The position numbers and the translations under genes are program-made. The notes beneath the pieces were generated by a model. The model was not told the origin of the DNA and did not search any database. It worked only from the letters and a program-made list of their open reading frames with translations. 64,000 nt of DNA from Saprospiraceae bacterium. GTDB taxonomy: Bacteria > Bacteroidota > Bacteroidia > Chitinophagales > Saprospiraceae. The DNA is taken from positions 179,209 through 243,208 of the forward strand of contig JALHLK010000002.1 of assembly GCA_022844565.1 (NCBI GenBank). Direction: 5' to 3'. Shown here in pieces: positions 23,635-33,138 of this stretch; the first letter of the stretch is position 1, and the number at the start of each line of letters is the position of its first letter.

Positions 23635-25521
23635 TTACCTAATATTTTTAATACTATACACATACCACTTTTTTAAATTCTTGTTTATCATTTTAATTAA
23701 GGGTTTTATGAATTTCCACAATGCTAAAAGTTCAATAATTAAGAAAATAATAGTGCTAAAGATTGATAAATTTGTATCCGATTCAGATTTATATTTTGCA
23801 AGCCCTAAATAAATAAAATATGGAATCATCAAACCTATTAAAATCAAAATTAAATATATAAGGATCCCTAAAAACCTAATAAATCCCTTCCACTTATCTT
23901 TTTTAGTTTTAATAATATTAAATCTTATATTCCTTAATTCTTTTTGGGCGCTTTCTCCAGCCATAATTTTTTCTTGTAATAAACTTTTTTCTCTTAAATG
24001 TTTGTCTAAATCATTTTCAAATATAAACTCAATAGATTCTTTTAAATTGTTAAGTGTTATTTCTTCTGGCTTTTTAGCTCTTTCTCTTAAATCAAAATAA
24101 TAACTTTGTGCATCTTCTTTTGAAAGTTTATGCTCTGAAAATTCCTTTGTGAGTTTATCATATTTAGTATCTATAGTTTTACTAATCTGCGAAGAAATAA
24201 TAATTTGTGCTTTAATAAGTACATCTAAGCTAGCAGGTAACTTAGATTCTTTACTAAAGCCTTTATTTAACTTAAACCAAATACGATTTGTCAAAAATTC
24301 AATATCAGTAACAAATGGAATATCACTACTTTGGTGCTTTACTTCTAGATCCTTACTGATCACTAGAGATGCTACCTTTCCTGTTAATGTTATATGCTTA
24401 CACTTTTCAAAAGATGTAGCATTTATCCCTTTTCTTAAAAAATTAATTTTTGTAAAAGATTTTAACGCCTTTTCGATCACTTCTTCACTATACCTTGACT
24501 TAAATTTTTCAATAATCTCAACATCTACTATATTAAATTCAATATGAGAATAATAATCTTGCTCTTCTACTTTTTTTATTCCCAATGTATTTAATTTGGA
24601 ATAAAATTCAGTTTTTTTTCTTATTACATCAGTTGCAGAAAAGCAACCTTTGCAAATAGACTCCATTGCAAGATTTTCAGGGGAATAATTACTTTCTCTT
24701 AATACAATTTTTTCTGCATTATGAAAAAAATAATCTATCTCTTTTTTTGTGTCATCAAAATAAAGTAAACTTATTAAATCCTTCTTAATTTCTTTTTTGG
24801 ATTTTATATTAATTTCTCTAACAAGTGAATAAAAATCATTAAACAATCTTTGATAAACTTCTCCATTTAATCCAAATGAGTTAAATAGATGTTCCTGATC
24901 TAAATATATGCATATATGTTCCGACCACGTTCCAATAGAACTAAAATCATTTGTATATTTTATCCCTAAAATTAAAACTAATCCTTCTTTTAATTGATTT
25001 AGCTTTTTAATAAATTCAATATCTTTTGATTTTAGAATTATAAATGAGCTAATGATAGTTGAATAAGTATCATTACCTTTGTTTTCAAGTAAGTATTGAA
25101 AAAACTCTTGTTTTATTCTGTCTTTTTCTGCTTGATTAAATTTTCTATTCTCAAATTTTTGAGCATAGTCAATTAACAATTCTTCAACTGATAATTGATT
25201 TTTATGTGACTCTTCCAGTTTACTTATAAGGTCATTTCCATTGTTTATCGTTGATGTTAATGAATAAGTACCGTCATTTCTTTCTAAATAGTTCTTTGCC
25301 TTCATGCTATTTAAACAAGTTCTTACTACTGCTTCAGGAATATCAAACTCAAAGTGCTTCTTTAATAATATGACAGCTTCCAATGAATTTAGACTGTATA
25401 TTTTTTCGTAAGTGAATAAAGCTTTAATAAATTCATTGAGTATATCCTTTAAATTTGTATTAGTATCACATAATTCTGAGAAAAGTGCAATAGATGCAAG
25501 TAATTTTGATTGTTCAGTCAT
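23635..25521 (-). CDS. Large unknown protein with C-terminal membrane anchor, downstream of hsdS
   Basis: 628 residues. The N-terminal 110 have a winged-helix feel (LLKKHFEFDIPEAVVRTCL, then YLERNDGTYSL). The central part is mixed alpha/beta, with a WSEHICIYLDQEHLF strand that is weakly PIN-like. A helical, coiled-coil-like stretch (about 455-545) leads to two membrane helices (about 552-578 and 590-610). It starts 66 bp after hsdS on the same strand, so it may be carried and expressed with the type I system. No named family recognised; a role in defence is inferred from position only. Confidence 0.65.
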   Translation of the reverse strand: MTEQSKLLASIALFSELCDTNTNLKDILNEFIKALFTYEKIYSLNSLEAVILLKKHFEFDIPEAVVRTCLNSMKAKNYLERNDGTYSLTSTINNGNDLISKLEESHKNQLSVEELLIDYAQKFENRKFNQAEKDRIKQEFFQYLLENKGNDTYSTIISSFIILKSKDIEFIKKLNQLKEGLVLILGIKYTNDFSSIGTWSEHICIYLDQEHLFNSFGLNGEVYQRLFNDFYSLVREINIKSKKEIKKDLISLLYFDDTKKEIDYFFHNAEKIVLRESNYSPENLAMESICKGCFSATDVIRKKTEFYSKLNTLGIKKVEEQDYYSHIEFNIVDVEIIEKFKSRYSEEVIEKALKSFTKINFLRKGINATSFEKCKHITLTGKVASLVISKDLEVKHQSSDIPFVTDIEFLTNRIWFKLNKGFSKESKLPASLDVLIKAQIIISSQISKTIDTKYDKLTKEFSEHKLSKEDAQSYYFDLRERAKKPEEITLNNLKESIEFIFENDLDKHLREKSLLQEKIMAGESAQKELRNIRFNIIKTKKDKWKGFIRFLGILIYLILILIGLMIPYFIYLGLAKYKSESDTNLSIFSTIIFLIIELLALWKFIKPLIKMINKNLKKWYVYSIKNIR

Positions 25522-25587
25522 CCTAATTTTATATTAATACTTAAAAATTAAAAATTAAAAAAGATTTTATAATCACTCTAGCTCTGA

Positions 25588-26980
25588 TTATTTGTACTCA
25601 GCAGCCATCCCCACAACAACATCGTCCTCCCCATCTCCCACCTTCACCTGCCCATTCATCAACATCGGTAACAACCAATCCCGAAGCTCCGTAAGTTTTT
25701 GGTTTTCTGCAAGATTATTTTGTTTTTTGTTGTTTATATCTTCCATCAAGTTGTAGAATTTGTCAACAATTTTATTTTCTGGAACTACAGTAAAAAATGA
25801 AGTAACAAAGGAATCAAAAAGTAAATTTTTAATTCCACTAGTTTTCCCTTCATATCCGAAAAATATACCGTTGTCATATAGGCTGTTCCAATAATAGGCT
25901 GTTCCAATAATAGGCAAAATTGTAAAGAAGCTTTTTATTTATAAGTAATATTGGCTTACAAAAGTTAGAACAAATTACTGGCAAATCAAATCTTTTTAAA
26001 GTTGCATTGGTAATAAATGCCATTCTGCCTGTTGATTGTGTAGGACTTCCACCTGAAATTTCTACAATCAAATCATTGGCTTCCAATATTTTTGATTTAT
26101 TCTTTTCTAAAATATATCGAGTTGGTGGTTTTAATTCCGATAACCCATTCAAACCATTTATATCGGCACCTCTGAAACAATAGACCTTTTCAGTGTAATT
26201 CCCTTCCTGACTTTCTTTACCCCAATCGCCACTTTTTGAGATCTCTATCCAATCAGACAGGAGTTTCACCTCCCATCCCTCCGGCACCTCCCTCTTCAAC
26301 TCCCCACTCCACACCATCCTACCACCACTACTCTTATAAGGCTTACCTTCTAGTTCCGTTTGCCCAACAGATGCCGTATACTCCGCAGACATAGGAAAGT
26401 CAAACTGCACAAACCAATAGTCATAAATCGTTTTGGCCATTTGCTCTAGCTCGGAATTGAGGCGATTGTTGAGTTCGATTTTGGAGTTTATATTTTCAAT
26501 TAATTGGCCAATATTATTTTGCGTACCTAGGTCAGGTAATTCAATTAGAAGTTTCTCAATTACATCTTTTGTTAGGGCATTTCTAGTCCCACCAACACCA
26601 CAAATTTTCAACAAGTAAGGTTTCAAAAATTGTAAATAGCAAAGTAAGTAATTGCTATCTACGTTTTTATTTGCCCTAATAATTGCCACATGTTGATTAA
26701 CTCGAGCTGGTAATATTTCTTTCGGAACTTTGCATACACGAGCAATTGAATCACCTGTTATATTTAAAAGTATGTCATTTTCTAATACGGTAACATTGTT
26801 TAGATTATTAGCCTGATTTTCATTAATAAAAGCTAGACCATTTTTCAAAAAAGTAAAATCATGAACGTTTTGACTTCTTATTAAGGAAATCCCTGATTGT
26901 TCATAAGCACTCTGTCCACCACTCGGTGTTGCCCCACTTCCTATTTTTGTGGTTATTTTTTTTAATTGGACTTTAGTCAT
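25588..26980 (-). CDS. hsdS: Type I restriction specificity subunit HsdS, currently frameshifted by a 16-bp duplication
   Basis: HsdS picks the DNA target for the HsdM/HsdR complex. The first part (26980-25874, 368 codons) has target-recognition domain 1, the central conserved helices (LIENINSKIELNNRLNSELE) and most of domain 2, then stops at TGA. The rest (to 25588) lies in the next frame and ends with the usual second conserved helix region (LAENQKLTELRDWLLPMLMNGQ). An exact 16-bp tandem duplication at 25880-25911 causes the shift. With one copy the frame reads NFAYYWNSLYDNGIFF and yields 458 residues, a normal HsdS length. As drawn the product lacks the end of domain 2 and the second helix, so the methylase and restriction complex should be inactive or altered. 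Confidence 0.9.
25878..25915. repeat. 16-bp tandem duplication inside hsdS (candidate phase switch)
   Basis: AGGCTGTTCCAATAAT is present twice, at 25880-25895 and 25896-25911, with two matching bases before and four after (38 bp in all). Sixteen is not a multiple of three, so copy number sets the frame. One or four copies keep hsdS open; two or three do not. The repeat unit contains no stop in the three coding frames. Confidence 0.92.
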
Positions 26981-27039
26981 ACTTCACCCCTTTTACCTGC
27001 CCTTGAATCTCCATTTCCAATATTTTTAAATACTTCATG

Positions 27040-28056
27040 TTATCCTTTTAAGATATTTCGTGCTATACGTTCTTTAGCTTCTACCAATAGCTGATGAAGC
27101 TTGGTTTCTAGTTCTTTTTTAGATACAATTTCTGTCCAATATTCAGCCACCATAATGCCGTCTTTGTGCATTTCGAGCAGTTCTATTTGTTCTTTGTTAC
27201 TCTCAGCACATAAGATGAGTCCTATGGGTGCATTTTCTCCGTTTTGTCGTTCATATCTGTCCAGCCATTTTAAATAAAGTTCCATTTGTCCTTTATGGGC
27301 GGCTTCAAATTTTCCTAATTTTAGTTCTATGGCTACCAAACGTTTTAGATTACGGTTATAAAACAGCAAGTCGAGATAAAAATCATCCCCATCAATGATC
27401 ATCCTTTTTTGGCGTTCCATAAAAGCAAAACCTTTACCCAGTTCCAATATGAATGCCTCCAATTCTTGTAAAATCGCACGTTCTAAATCATTTTCTAAAT
27501 AAGTGTTTTTTAAGTTTAAGAACTCTAAAATGTATGGATCTTTAAATGCATGCCATAAATCAGGTTGAAATTTAGAAAGCTGTAAATTCGCAATTTCCTT
27601 TCGTTCAAAGGCTTTTCTATCTATTTGGTGTTTTAATTCTCTTTTACTCCACTGCTCATCCTTAATTTTCAGAGCATAAAACATTCTTGCCTCATTTGTT
27701 TTTAATGGAAACAATTCAATAAAATGAGACCAAGACAAATGTGTAGCCAGTGGTGTCACAATGTTTAAATCTGGAAATATTTCGGAAAATTGCACCATTC
27801 TTCGAAGGTTTCTTTCCGTAAAACTTCTGCCATATTGTTTCTCCAATTGAATAGATAGCGTTGGTACTATTTGTTTCCCGTAGTCAGCCCGTTTATTCTG
27901 CAAAATATCATCGTTGATACGTTTTCCAATTTGCCAAAACAAAAGTGTGAGGGTACTGTTGGCTTGTGTGGCTATATATCGTTTGCTTTGTTCAATCAAA
28001 AGACTGATATCGCCTAATAAATCTTTATTTTCAATATTATTCATCAATTCACTCAT
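27040..28056 (-). CDS. DUF1016/YhcG-type PD-(D/E)XK nuclease-domain protein
   Basis: 338 residues. The N-terminal half is the DUF1016 helical domain (RRMVQFSEIFP, HLSWSHFIELFPLKT). The C-terminal half is the nuclease-like domain with FYLDLLFYNR, then VAIELKLGKF, giving Asp229, Glu244 and Lys246 as a D...ExK set. Proteins of this family are often found inside type I restriction loci, but their exact role there is not settled. The ATG overlaps the end of hsdM by 8 bp and hsdS follows 60 bp later, so it is part of the operon. Confidence 0.9.
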   Translation of the reverse strand: MSELMNNIENKDLLGDISLLIEQSKRYIATQANSTLTLLFWQIGKRINDDILQNKRADYGKQIVPTLSIQLEKQYGRSFTERNLRRMVQFSEIFPDLNIVTPLATHLSWSHFIELFPLKTNEARMFYALKIKDEQWSKRELKHQIDRKAFERKEIANLQLSKFQPDLWHAFKDPYILEFLNLKNTYLENDLERAILQELEAFILELGKGFAFMERQKRMIIDGDDFYLDLLFYNRNLKRLVAIELKLGKFEAAHKGQMELYLKWLDRYERQNGENAPIGLILCAESNKEQIELLEMHKDGIMVAEYWTEIVSKKELETKLHQLLVEAKERIARNILKG

Positions 28057-29674
28057 ACCTCAACCCCTTTAACTGCCTCTGAATCTCCCCTTCCAAAACT
28101 CTCGATTCCCCAAACATTCGATCCAAATTCGCCTGAAACCCTGCTATCTTTGCTTCAAACTCCTCTGCCGTAATATCCACATACTCAATTTTCACATCAA
28201 AATATTGTCCTGCACTAAAGCTGTAGTTCTTTTCTTTGATCTCATCGTAGCCCACCACTACACTAAAGTCTTCCACTGCCTCATGGGCATTGAAGGTGGA
28301 GATAATTTTGTCTTCTTCCTCTAGACGAAGCACCGTCTTTTGGTTTTTGCCTTCCTTCACGGTCACACCGAGTTTGGACGCATCCATGAGCACGATATCA
28401 CCCTTGGTATTGGCCTTGTCCAAAAACAGGATGGACACATTGGTACCCGTTGTGGCAAATATATTACTTGGCATACTGATGACACCTCTCAGCATTTTAT
28501 CTTCTACCATTCGCTCCCGTATCTTGCGCTCTATGCCGCTCTGAGCCGTGATGAATCCCGTAGGGACTACGATAGCCGCCTTGCCATCATCGCTAAGTAC
28601 ATGCATGATATGCTGTATAAACATCGGATAGATAGCCATGCCTTCGGGTTTGGCTTTGGGTACATTGGGTGTGCCAGCAAAAAATCGTTGATGATTTTCC
28701 TTAGTATTGAGATCTTCTACATAATCACTAAAATCCAGTTTAAATGGTGGATTGGACACGACATATTCAAATTTTCTCAATTGTCCGTTTCTATCTCTGT
28801 GGTAGGGATCAAGCAGTGTATTACCTTTGATCACATTAGGGATAGAGTGTACCAAATTGTTTAGGATCAGATTAAGACGGAGTAGATTGGAAGACTTTTG
28901 TGAGATATCTTGGCTATAGATGGTACATTTATCTTCTCCTATGGCATGTGCCAGACTCATGAGCAAAGTACCAGAACCACCTGAAGGGTCAAAACAACCC
29001 ACATTCTGCACTTTTTCTGTGATAAGACACGCGGCCATAATTTTGGCTACAGCATGTGGTGTAAAGTACTCTGCATATTTGCCTCCACTATTGGTATTGT
29101 AATCCTTGATCAAGTACTCAAATATCGTCGAAAAAAAATCAAACTTCTCTTTAAATATTCCTTCAAAACTAAAGTTGACCAGTTTATTGACGATGGCCCT
29201 GCAGAAGTCATCCCTTTTATCGATCACATACTTACTGATGTTTTCAAAAAGCATAATCTTCTCTCCACCTTCCGTTTTTACAGAGAAGATGTCATTGTTG
29301 ATTCGTGCTATTTCTAGCAAGGTATGATCGAATAATTCTGAAAAGTTAGGCTGATTTTGATTCTCAAAAAGATAAGAAATGTAATGTTCTGGTTGGAGTC
29401 TAGCGGTGCTTTCGCTGAGTTGCATTAAGATCATTTCATATTCTTCACTTGAATATTTTTTTAGCGCATCTTCCCAATGTTCTGCCTTGGCTATTGCAGG
29501 GTCAATCAGTTTTACTTCGTAAGCAAACTTGTCATTAAGAAATTTATACAAAAATACCTGGGTTATGATTTTAAACTCGTTGCCGTCATTGCCTAGGCCA
29601 TAGTTGGCACAGACGCTTTTAAGGTCGTCTATGAGTGTTTTGGTTTTTTTTTCAAATTCAATTGTTGGATTCAT
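28049..29674 (-). CDS. hsdM: Type I restriction-modification DNA methyltransferase subunit HsdM
   Basis: 541 residues, family-typical. The N-terminal helical domain is followed by the SAM-binding motif DPSGGSGTL (229-237) and the catalytic NPPF (308-311), which marks N6-adenine methylation. The FTPHAVAKIMA segment before motif I is characteristic. With HsdS it protects host DNA; with HsdR it forms the restriction complex. Its first 38 codons and upstream region have a decayed twin at 10-262. Because hsdS is out of frame, the methylase may currently lack a proper specificity subunit. Confidence 0.95.
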   Translation of the reverse strand: MNPTIEFEKKTKTLIDDLKSVCANYGLGNDGNEFKIITQVFLYKFLNDKFAYEVKLIDPAIAKAEHWEDALKKYSSEEYEMILMQLSESTARLQPEHYISYLFENQNQPNFSELFDHTLLEIARINNDIFSVKTEGGEKIMLFENISKYVIDKRDDFCRAIVNKLVNFSFEGIFKEKFDFFSTIFEYLIKDYNTNSGGKYAEYFTPHAVAKIMAACLITEKVQNVGCFDPSGGSGTLLMSLAHAIGEDKCTIYSQDISQKSSNLLRLNLILNNLVHSIPNVIKGNTLLDPYHRDRNGQLRKFEYVVSNPPFKLDFSDYVEDLNTKENHQRFFAGTPNVPKAKPEGMAIYPMFIQHIMHVLSDDGKAAIVVPTGFITAQSGIERKIRERMVEDKMLRGVISMPSNIFATTGTNVSILFLDKANTKGDIVLMDASKLGVTVKEGKNQKTVLRLEEEDKIISTFNAHEAVEDFSVVVGYDEIKEKNYSFSAGQYFDVKIEYVDITAEEFEAKIAGFQANLDRMFGESRVLEGEIQRQLKGLRYE

Positions 29675-29688
29675 ATTTTATTATTTAA

Positions 29689-29723
29689 CTCACCCTCGGC
29701 CTCTCTCTTGAAAAAGAGGGGAG
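29689..29723. repeat. Intergenic G/C-rich hairpin element, copy B
   Basis: Inverted relative to copy A at 95-130 and placed 15 bp upstream of the hsdM start, in the same relative position as copy A to the ghost hsdM. Confidence 0.55.
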
Positions 29724-29813
29724 ATAGATTGTTCATAGATTTTTTGCTTTTTACCATTTATTTAAATCTTTATCTATTGCTTTATTCATTAATTTCTCTT
29801 TCTAAACCCGAAG

Positions 29814-29855
29814 CTCCTCCCTTTCCTTGTTTAGGGAAGGGATTGGAGATGGGTT
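29814..29855. repeat. Intergenic G/C-rich hairpin element, copy C
   Basis: CTCCCTTTCCTTG / TTAGGGAAGGGATTGGAGATGGG forms a hairpin directly behind the hsdR stop. It resembles copies A and B in layout. It could act as a transcript end or stabiliser for hsdR, but there is no T-run. Confidence 0.45.
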
Positions 29856-29858
29856 CAC

Positions 29859-32800
29859 CTACGCCACCCTCCCATAATACTCATTCATATACTCCGTCAC
29901 TATCATCCTGTGTATATGTTGTGATCTTGCCGCATCTAAAGGTAGATCAAACTTGTTTTTTAATTCGCTAATGACCAGTCTCATTATCATTTTTTCAACG
30001 AATGATTCGTTCTCAAGGATATGTGCATTTAGCTTGATGTTTTCATCAATTTCAGTTTTTAAACTTTTTAAAGCTTCAAAAAGCTTGCTTTCACTATTTG
30101 TAAGAGGATCCTTTTCCATAAGTCGTTTGTGTATTCGAGCATACTTAGCATCTTGATCATATTTTGCTTTGAGTAACTGATTTTTTCTTTCTAGTTCTTT
30201 AGCTTTTTCATAAATAAGGTCTAGAGCTTTTATGTTTGCTTCCATTTCTTCACTACTTATTTCACTGAGGTTTTTCTTCTTAAACATGAGCTCTAATTCT
30301 TCACGGAGAGAAATGAATATAGGATCTTTAGGGTCAAAATTTCCACCGAGCATAAGTCTAGTTTTCCCCAAAATATTTTTGAGTTTATCTGCAATAATCA
30401 TTTCTTCTTCCCCAATCTTTCTAAATGCAAATAAGATATCTTCTAATGCTATTTTGAGAAGGCTATCATTGCCCACATCTTCCTTAAATGCTTCTTTCTG
30501 ATTTATCAAGGCAAGTCTATTATTAGCTTCTCTCGCCAAAATCGTTAATATATGAAAATCCATTTGTTCTAACATGTCATAGTGACCACTTAGTCGGATT
30601 AAATTATACAACTCTTTGGCATTATTTAGTGCTTTAGTGAGGTCAAGAATGGTAGCTCGATCGTTGATTTGTGAAATTTGACTCGCAAAATTTTCTGCAT
30701 TTTTGGTATCGTATTGAAAGAGTGTATCTCTTATTTTATCAATATCGCTGTTGATTTCTTCTTTGGTTTTGAAAATATTGGAATAATGCTCCATTTCACT
30801 ACCTAATTCACTTTGCAATTCGTCAAAATAGTCGCGGTTGGTTTTGTCAAATTCACTTTGTATATCTGCAAAATCTACTACATACCCGTATCTAAAGTCT
30901 TTGTAAGACCGATTAACTCTCGTGAGTGCTTGTAATAGATTATGTGCTTTTATTACTCTTGTCACGTATAGCTTTTTTAACCGAGGTGCATCAAAACCCG
31001 TAAGAAGCATATTATACACAAAAAGAAAATCTATATTTCCTTCTTTAAAATCATCAATCAAGTTTTCTCTATCGCCTTTCGTACTTGCATCGTGTAGTAT
31101 CAGAGCTGCACTTTTTACCTTGTTTTTTTCCAAAATTGATTTTCCATAGGAGTTGGAAAAAGAATCTGCGGCAATACTTCCATAATCTTGCTCTGCATAA
31201 GTGTAGTCAAAAATTTCTTTCATCTTCTCTGCCTGATCAGAAGAGTCGCAGATGACCATTGCACCAACATTGGGGTCTCCTGTTGCGATTCTAAATTTTT
31301 CGAAATCTTGGACAATGTATTCAAGCATGGGCTCGACAAATTTTGCATCAGCATATACTTTCTTCCGATTACTTTGCCCTTTAATTACATCAATCTCTTC
31401 AAGTATCTTTTTTAGTTTAAAATGATAACTGGTTTCGATTTCTTCTCTAATCAACCGCAATGTATAACCATCAGCGATAGAGGCATTGTAATAATATTTA
31501 TGGATGTAATCGCCAAATAAAGCTTTAGAATTATATTCGTCTCCCAATAATGGTGTACCTGTGAGTCCAATTTTTATAGCGTTTTGATCTGAATCTTTAA
31601 GATTTGCTAGAAAACTGCCTTTTGGGTTGTAAGAGCGGTGTACCTCATCTAGAAAATAGATTCTTTGAACGTGTACATTGTAGTCTTTTCTATTAACAAC
31701 ATCTGGATCATTTTCGAATTTATGTATATTTACTACCGTGATCTCTGGTTTGCCAGTACTATTATGAAGGGCAGTTGTAGTCCTAATATCTTGGGCAAAA
31801 GCTTCACGCGAGCTGATCGTATGCACTCCTAAACCTCTGCTTTTAAACTCTTTAGCCGCTTGTGTGAGAAGATCTAGTCTATCTACAATAAAGTAAAACT
31901 TAGGGACGATACCTTTTGATCTAAAATAGTGTGTGAGGTATTTGACATTATAAAATGCCAATGCAGTTTTACCACTTCCTTGAGTATGCCATATAATACC
32001 TTGCTTAATGCCAGCATCAATTTTCTTTTCGATCGCTTTGCTCGCAAATATCTGAGGATAGCGCATGATATGTTTTTCTAGCTTACCTTTATCTCCTTTT
32101 ACATAAGCTATACCGTATCGAAGTAAAAATGATAGTCTTTCTTTTTGAAATAGAGCGTTAAATATTCTATGAGTTGGTGAATTTGGATTTTTGTTAGTTA
32201 AAAATTCTGGTGCATATTTAATTGCTATCAGTCCGTTATCTAATAAAATTTCATTTTCATGATCATCAGATAAAGGCGATAAAAATGTATTTAAATCAAA
32301 TTGTTGTTCCTCCCTAAAGAAATTAAAATTTACCTTACCATATGCAGTTGTGGCATAAAAAGCCCCTTGTAATAGTTGAAGACCGTGTTCATCATACTCC
32401 ATATTGTTAGAAAAAACCATTATTTGAGTGACGTTCACGAACTTTCGGAATTTTTTATTTTCGAATCTGGTGGTCAAACGTTTGTATTCCGCTTGGATGC
32501 CGTCCAGGTTATTGGGCTTTTTTACCTCTATAAAAACCAGTGGCAATCCATTGATCAATAGCGTAATGTCTGGTCTAAACTCTTCATCCCCATTGATGTA
32601 AGGTAATTCTGTGACTACGCGCAAATCATTATTACCAAAATTGTCAAAATCAATAATTATAGGTCCTGATTCGGCAGTAATCATTTCGTAAAAACTTTTA
32701 CCTAAATCTTCATTATCGAGCGCTAGAACCAGTTTAGTATATAATTCCTTTACTTCCTGAAGTTCTAAATCAGGATTAAGTCTTTGCATCTCTTCAAAAA

Positions 32801-32927
32801 ATATGGAGGTAAATATATTATTATCCTGATCCCAAGATGCTTCTGCCAAACTTAAATACCTAAACCCCATCCTACCCAAATGCAAAACAGCAGGTAATTT
32901 CACTCTCGAGTCCTCGTTGAATATCAT
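29859..32927 (-). CDS. hsdR: Type I restriction endonuclease subunit HsdR
   Basis: 1022 residues, normal length. The N-terminal nuclease domain has RPDITLLINGLPLVFIEVKK, giving Asp120, Glu134 and Lys136. The helicase motor has Walker A HTQGSGKT (314-321), FLDEVHRSYN (DEVH at 427-430), LTGTPL and a late ALTRVNRSYKDFRYGYVVDF motif VI. A helical C-terminus contacts HsdM. It translocates DNA with ATP and cuts at a distance from unmethylated sites. It is first in the operon and ends 184 bp before hsdM. The gene appears intact. Confidence 0.95.
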   Translation of the reverse strand: MIFNEDSRVKLPAVLHLGRMGFRYLSLAEASWDQDNNIFTSIFFEEMQRLNPDLELQEVKELYTKLVLALDNEDLGKSFYEMITAESGPIIIDFDNFGNNDLRVVTELPYINGDEEFRPDITLLINGLPLVFIEVKKPNNLDGIQAEYKRLTTRFENKKFRKFVNVTQIMVFSNNMEYDEHGLQLLQGAFYATTAYGKVNFNFFREEQQFDLNTFLSPLSDDHENEILLDNGLIAIKYAPEFLTNKNPNSPTHRIFNALFQKERLSFLLRYGIAYVKGDKGKLEKHIMRYPQIFASKAIEKKIDAGIKQGIIWHTQGSGKTALAFYNVKYLTHYFRSKGIVPKFYFIVDRLDLLTQAAKEFKSRGLGVHTISSREAFAQDIRTTTALHNSTGKPEITVVNIHKFENDPDVVNRKDYNVHVQRIYFLDEVHRSYNPKGSFLANLKDSDQNAIKIGLTGTPLLGDEYNSKALFGDYIHKYYYNASIADGYTLRLIREEIETSYHFKLKKILEEIDVIKGQSNRKKVYADAKFVEPMLEYIVQDFEKFRIATGDPNVGAMVICDSSDQAEKMKEIFDYTYAEQDYGSIAADSFSNSYGKSILEKNKVKSAALILHDASTKGDRENLIDDFKEGNIDFLFVYNMLLTGFDAPRLKKLYVTRVIKAHNLLQALTRVNRSYKDFRYGYVVDFADIQSEFDKTNRDYFDELQSELGSEMEHYSNIFKTKEEINSDIDKIRDTLFQYDTKNAENFASQISQINDRATILDLTKALNNAKELYNLIRLSGHYDMLEQMDFHILTILAREANNRLALINQKEAFKEDVGNDSLLKIALEDILFAFRKIGEEEMIIADKLKNILGKTRLMLGGNFDPKDPIFISLREELELMFKKKNLSEISSEEMEANIKALDLIYEKAKELERKNQLLKAKYDQDAKYARIHKRLMEKDPLTNSESKLFEALKSLKTEIDENIKLNAHILENESFVEKMIMRLVISELKNKFDLPLDAARSQHIHRMIVTEYMNEYYGRVA

Positions 32928-33138
32928 TGGTTTTTTCTTGTCAAAGATTTACGTTATAATTTGAATAATACCTTCCTGTTAAGGCGTAAGATCGCTAACA
33001 AAGACAAATATAGAAAAAACCCCTTATGATTTTTAATTATTTTACAAATTGATAAACCACATTCAACCAACAATTTTTCCCCAAAATATAATATTATTCC
33101 CTTTAACACATTATTTTTGCTAAAGTAGATATTCAAAA

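Noticed and set aside
25588-25917. The 3' part of hsdS as a separate gene
   Set aside because: It would start at a TTG inside the 16-bp duplication and it encodes only the end of a recognition domain; it is the out-of-frame tail of hsdS.
25874-25917. hsdS frameshift as a sequencing error
   Set aside because: The change is an exact 16-bp tandem copy, not a homopolymer slip. An assembly artefact remains possible and needs read mapping.
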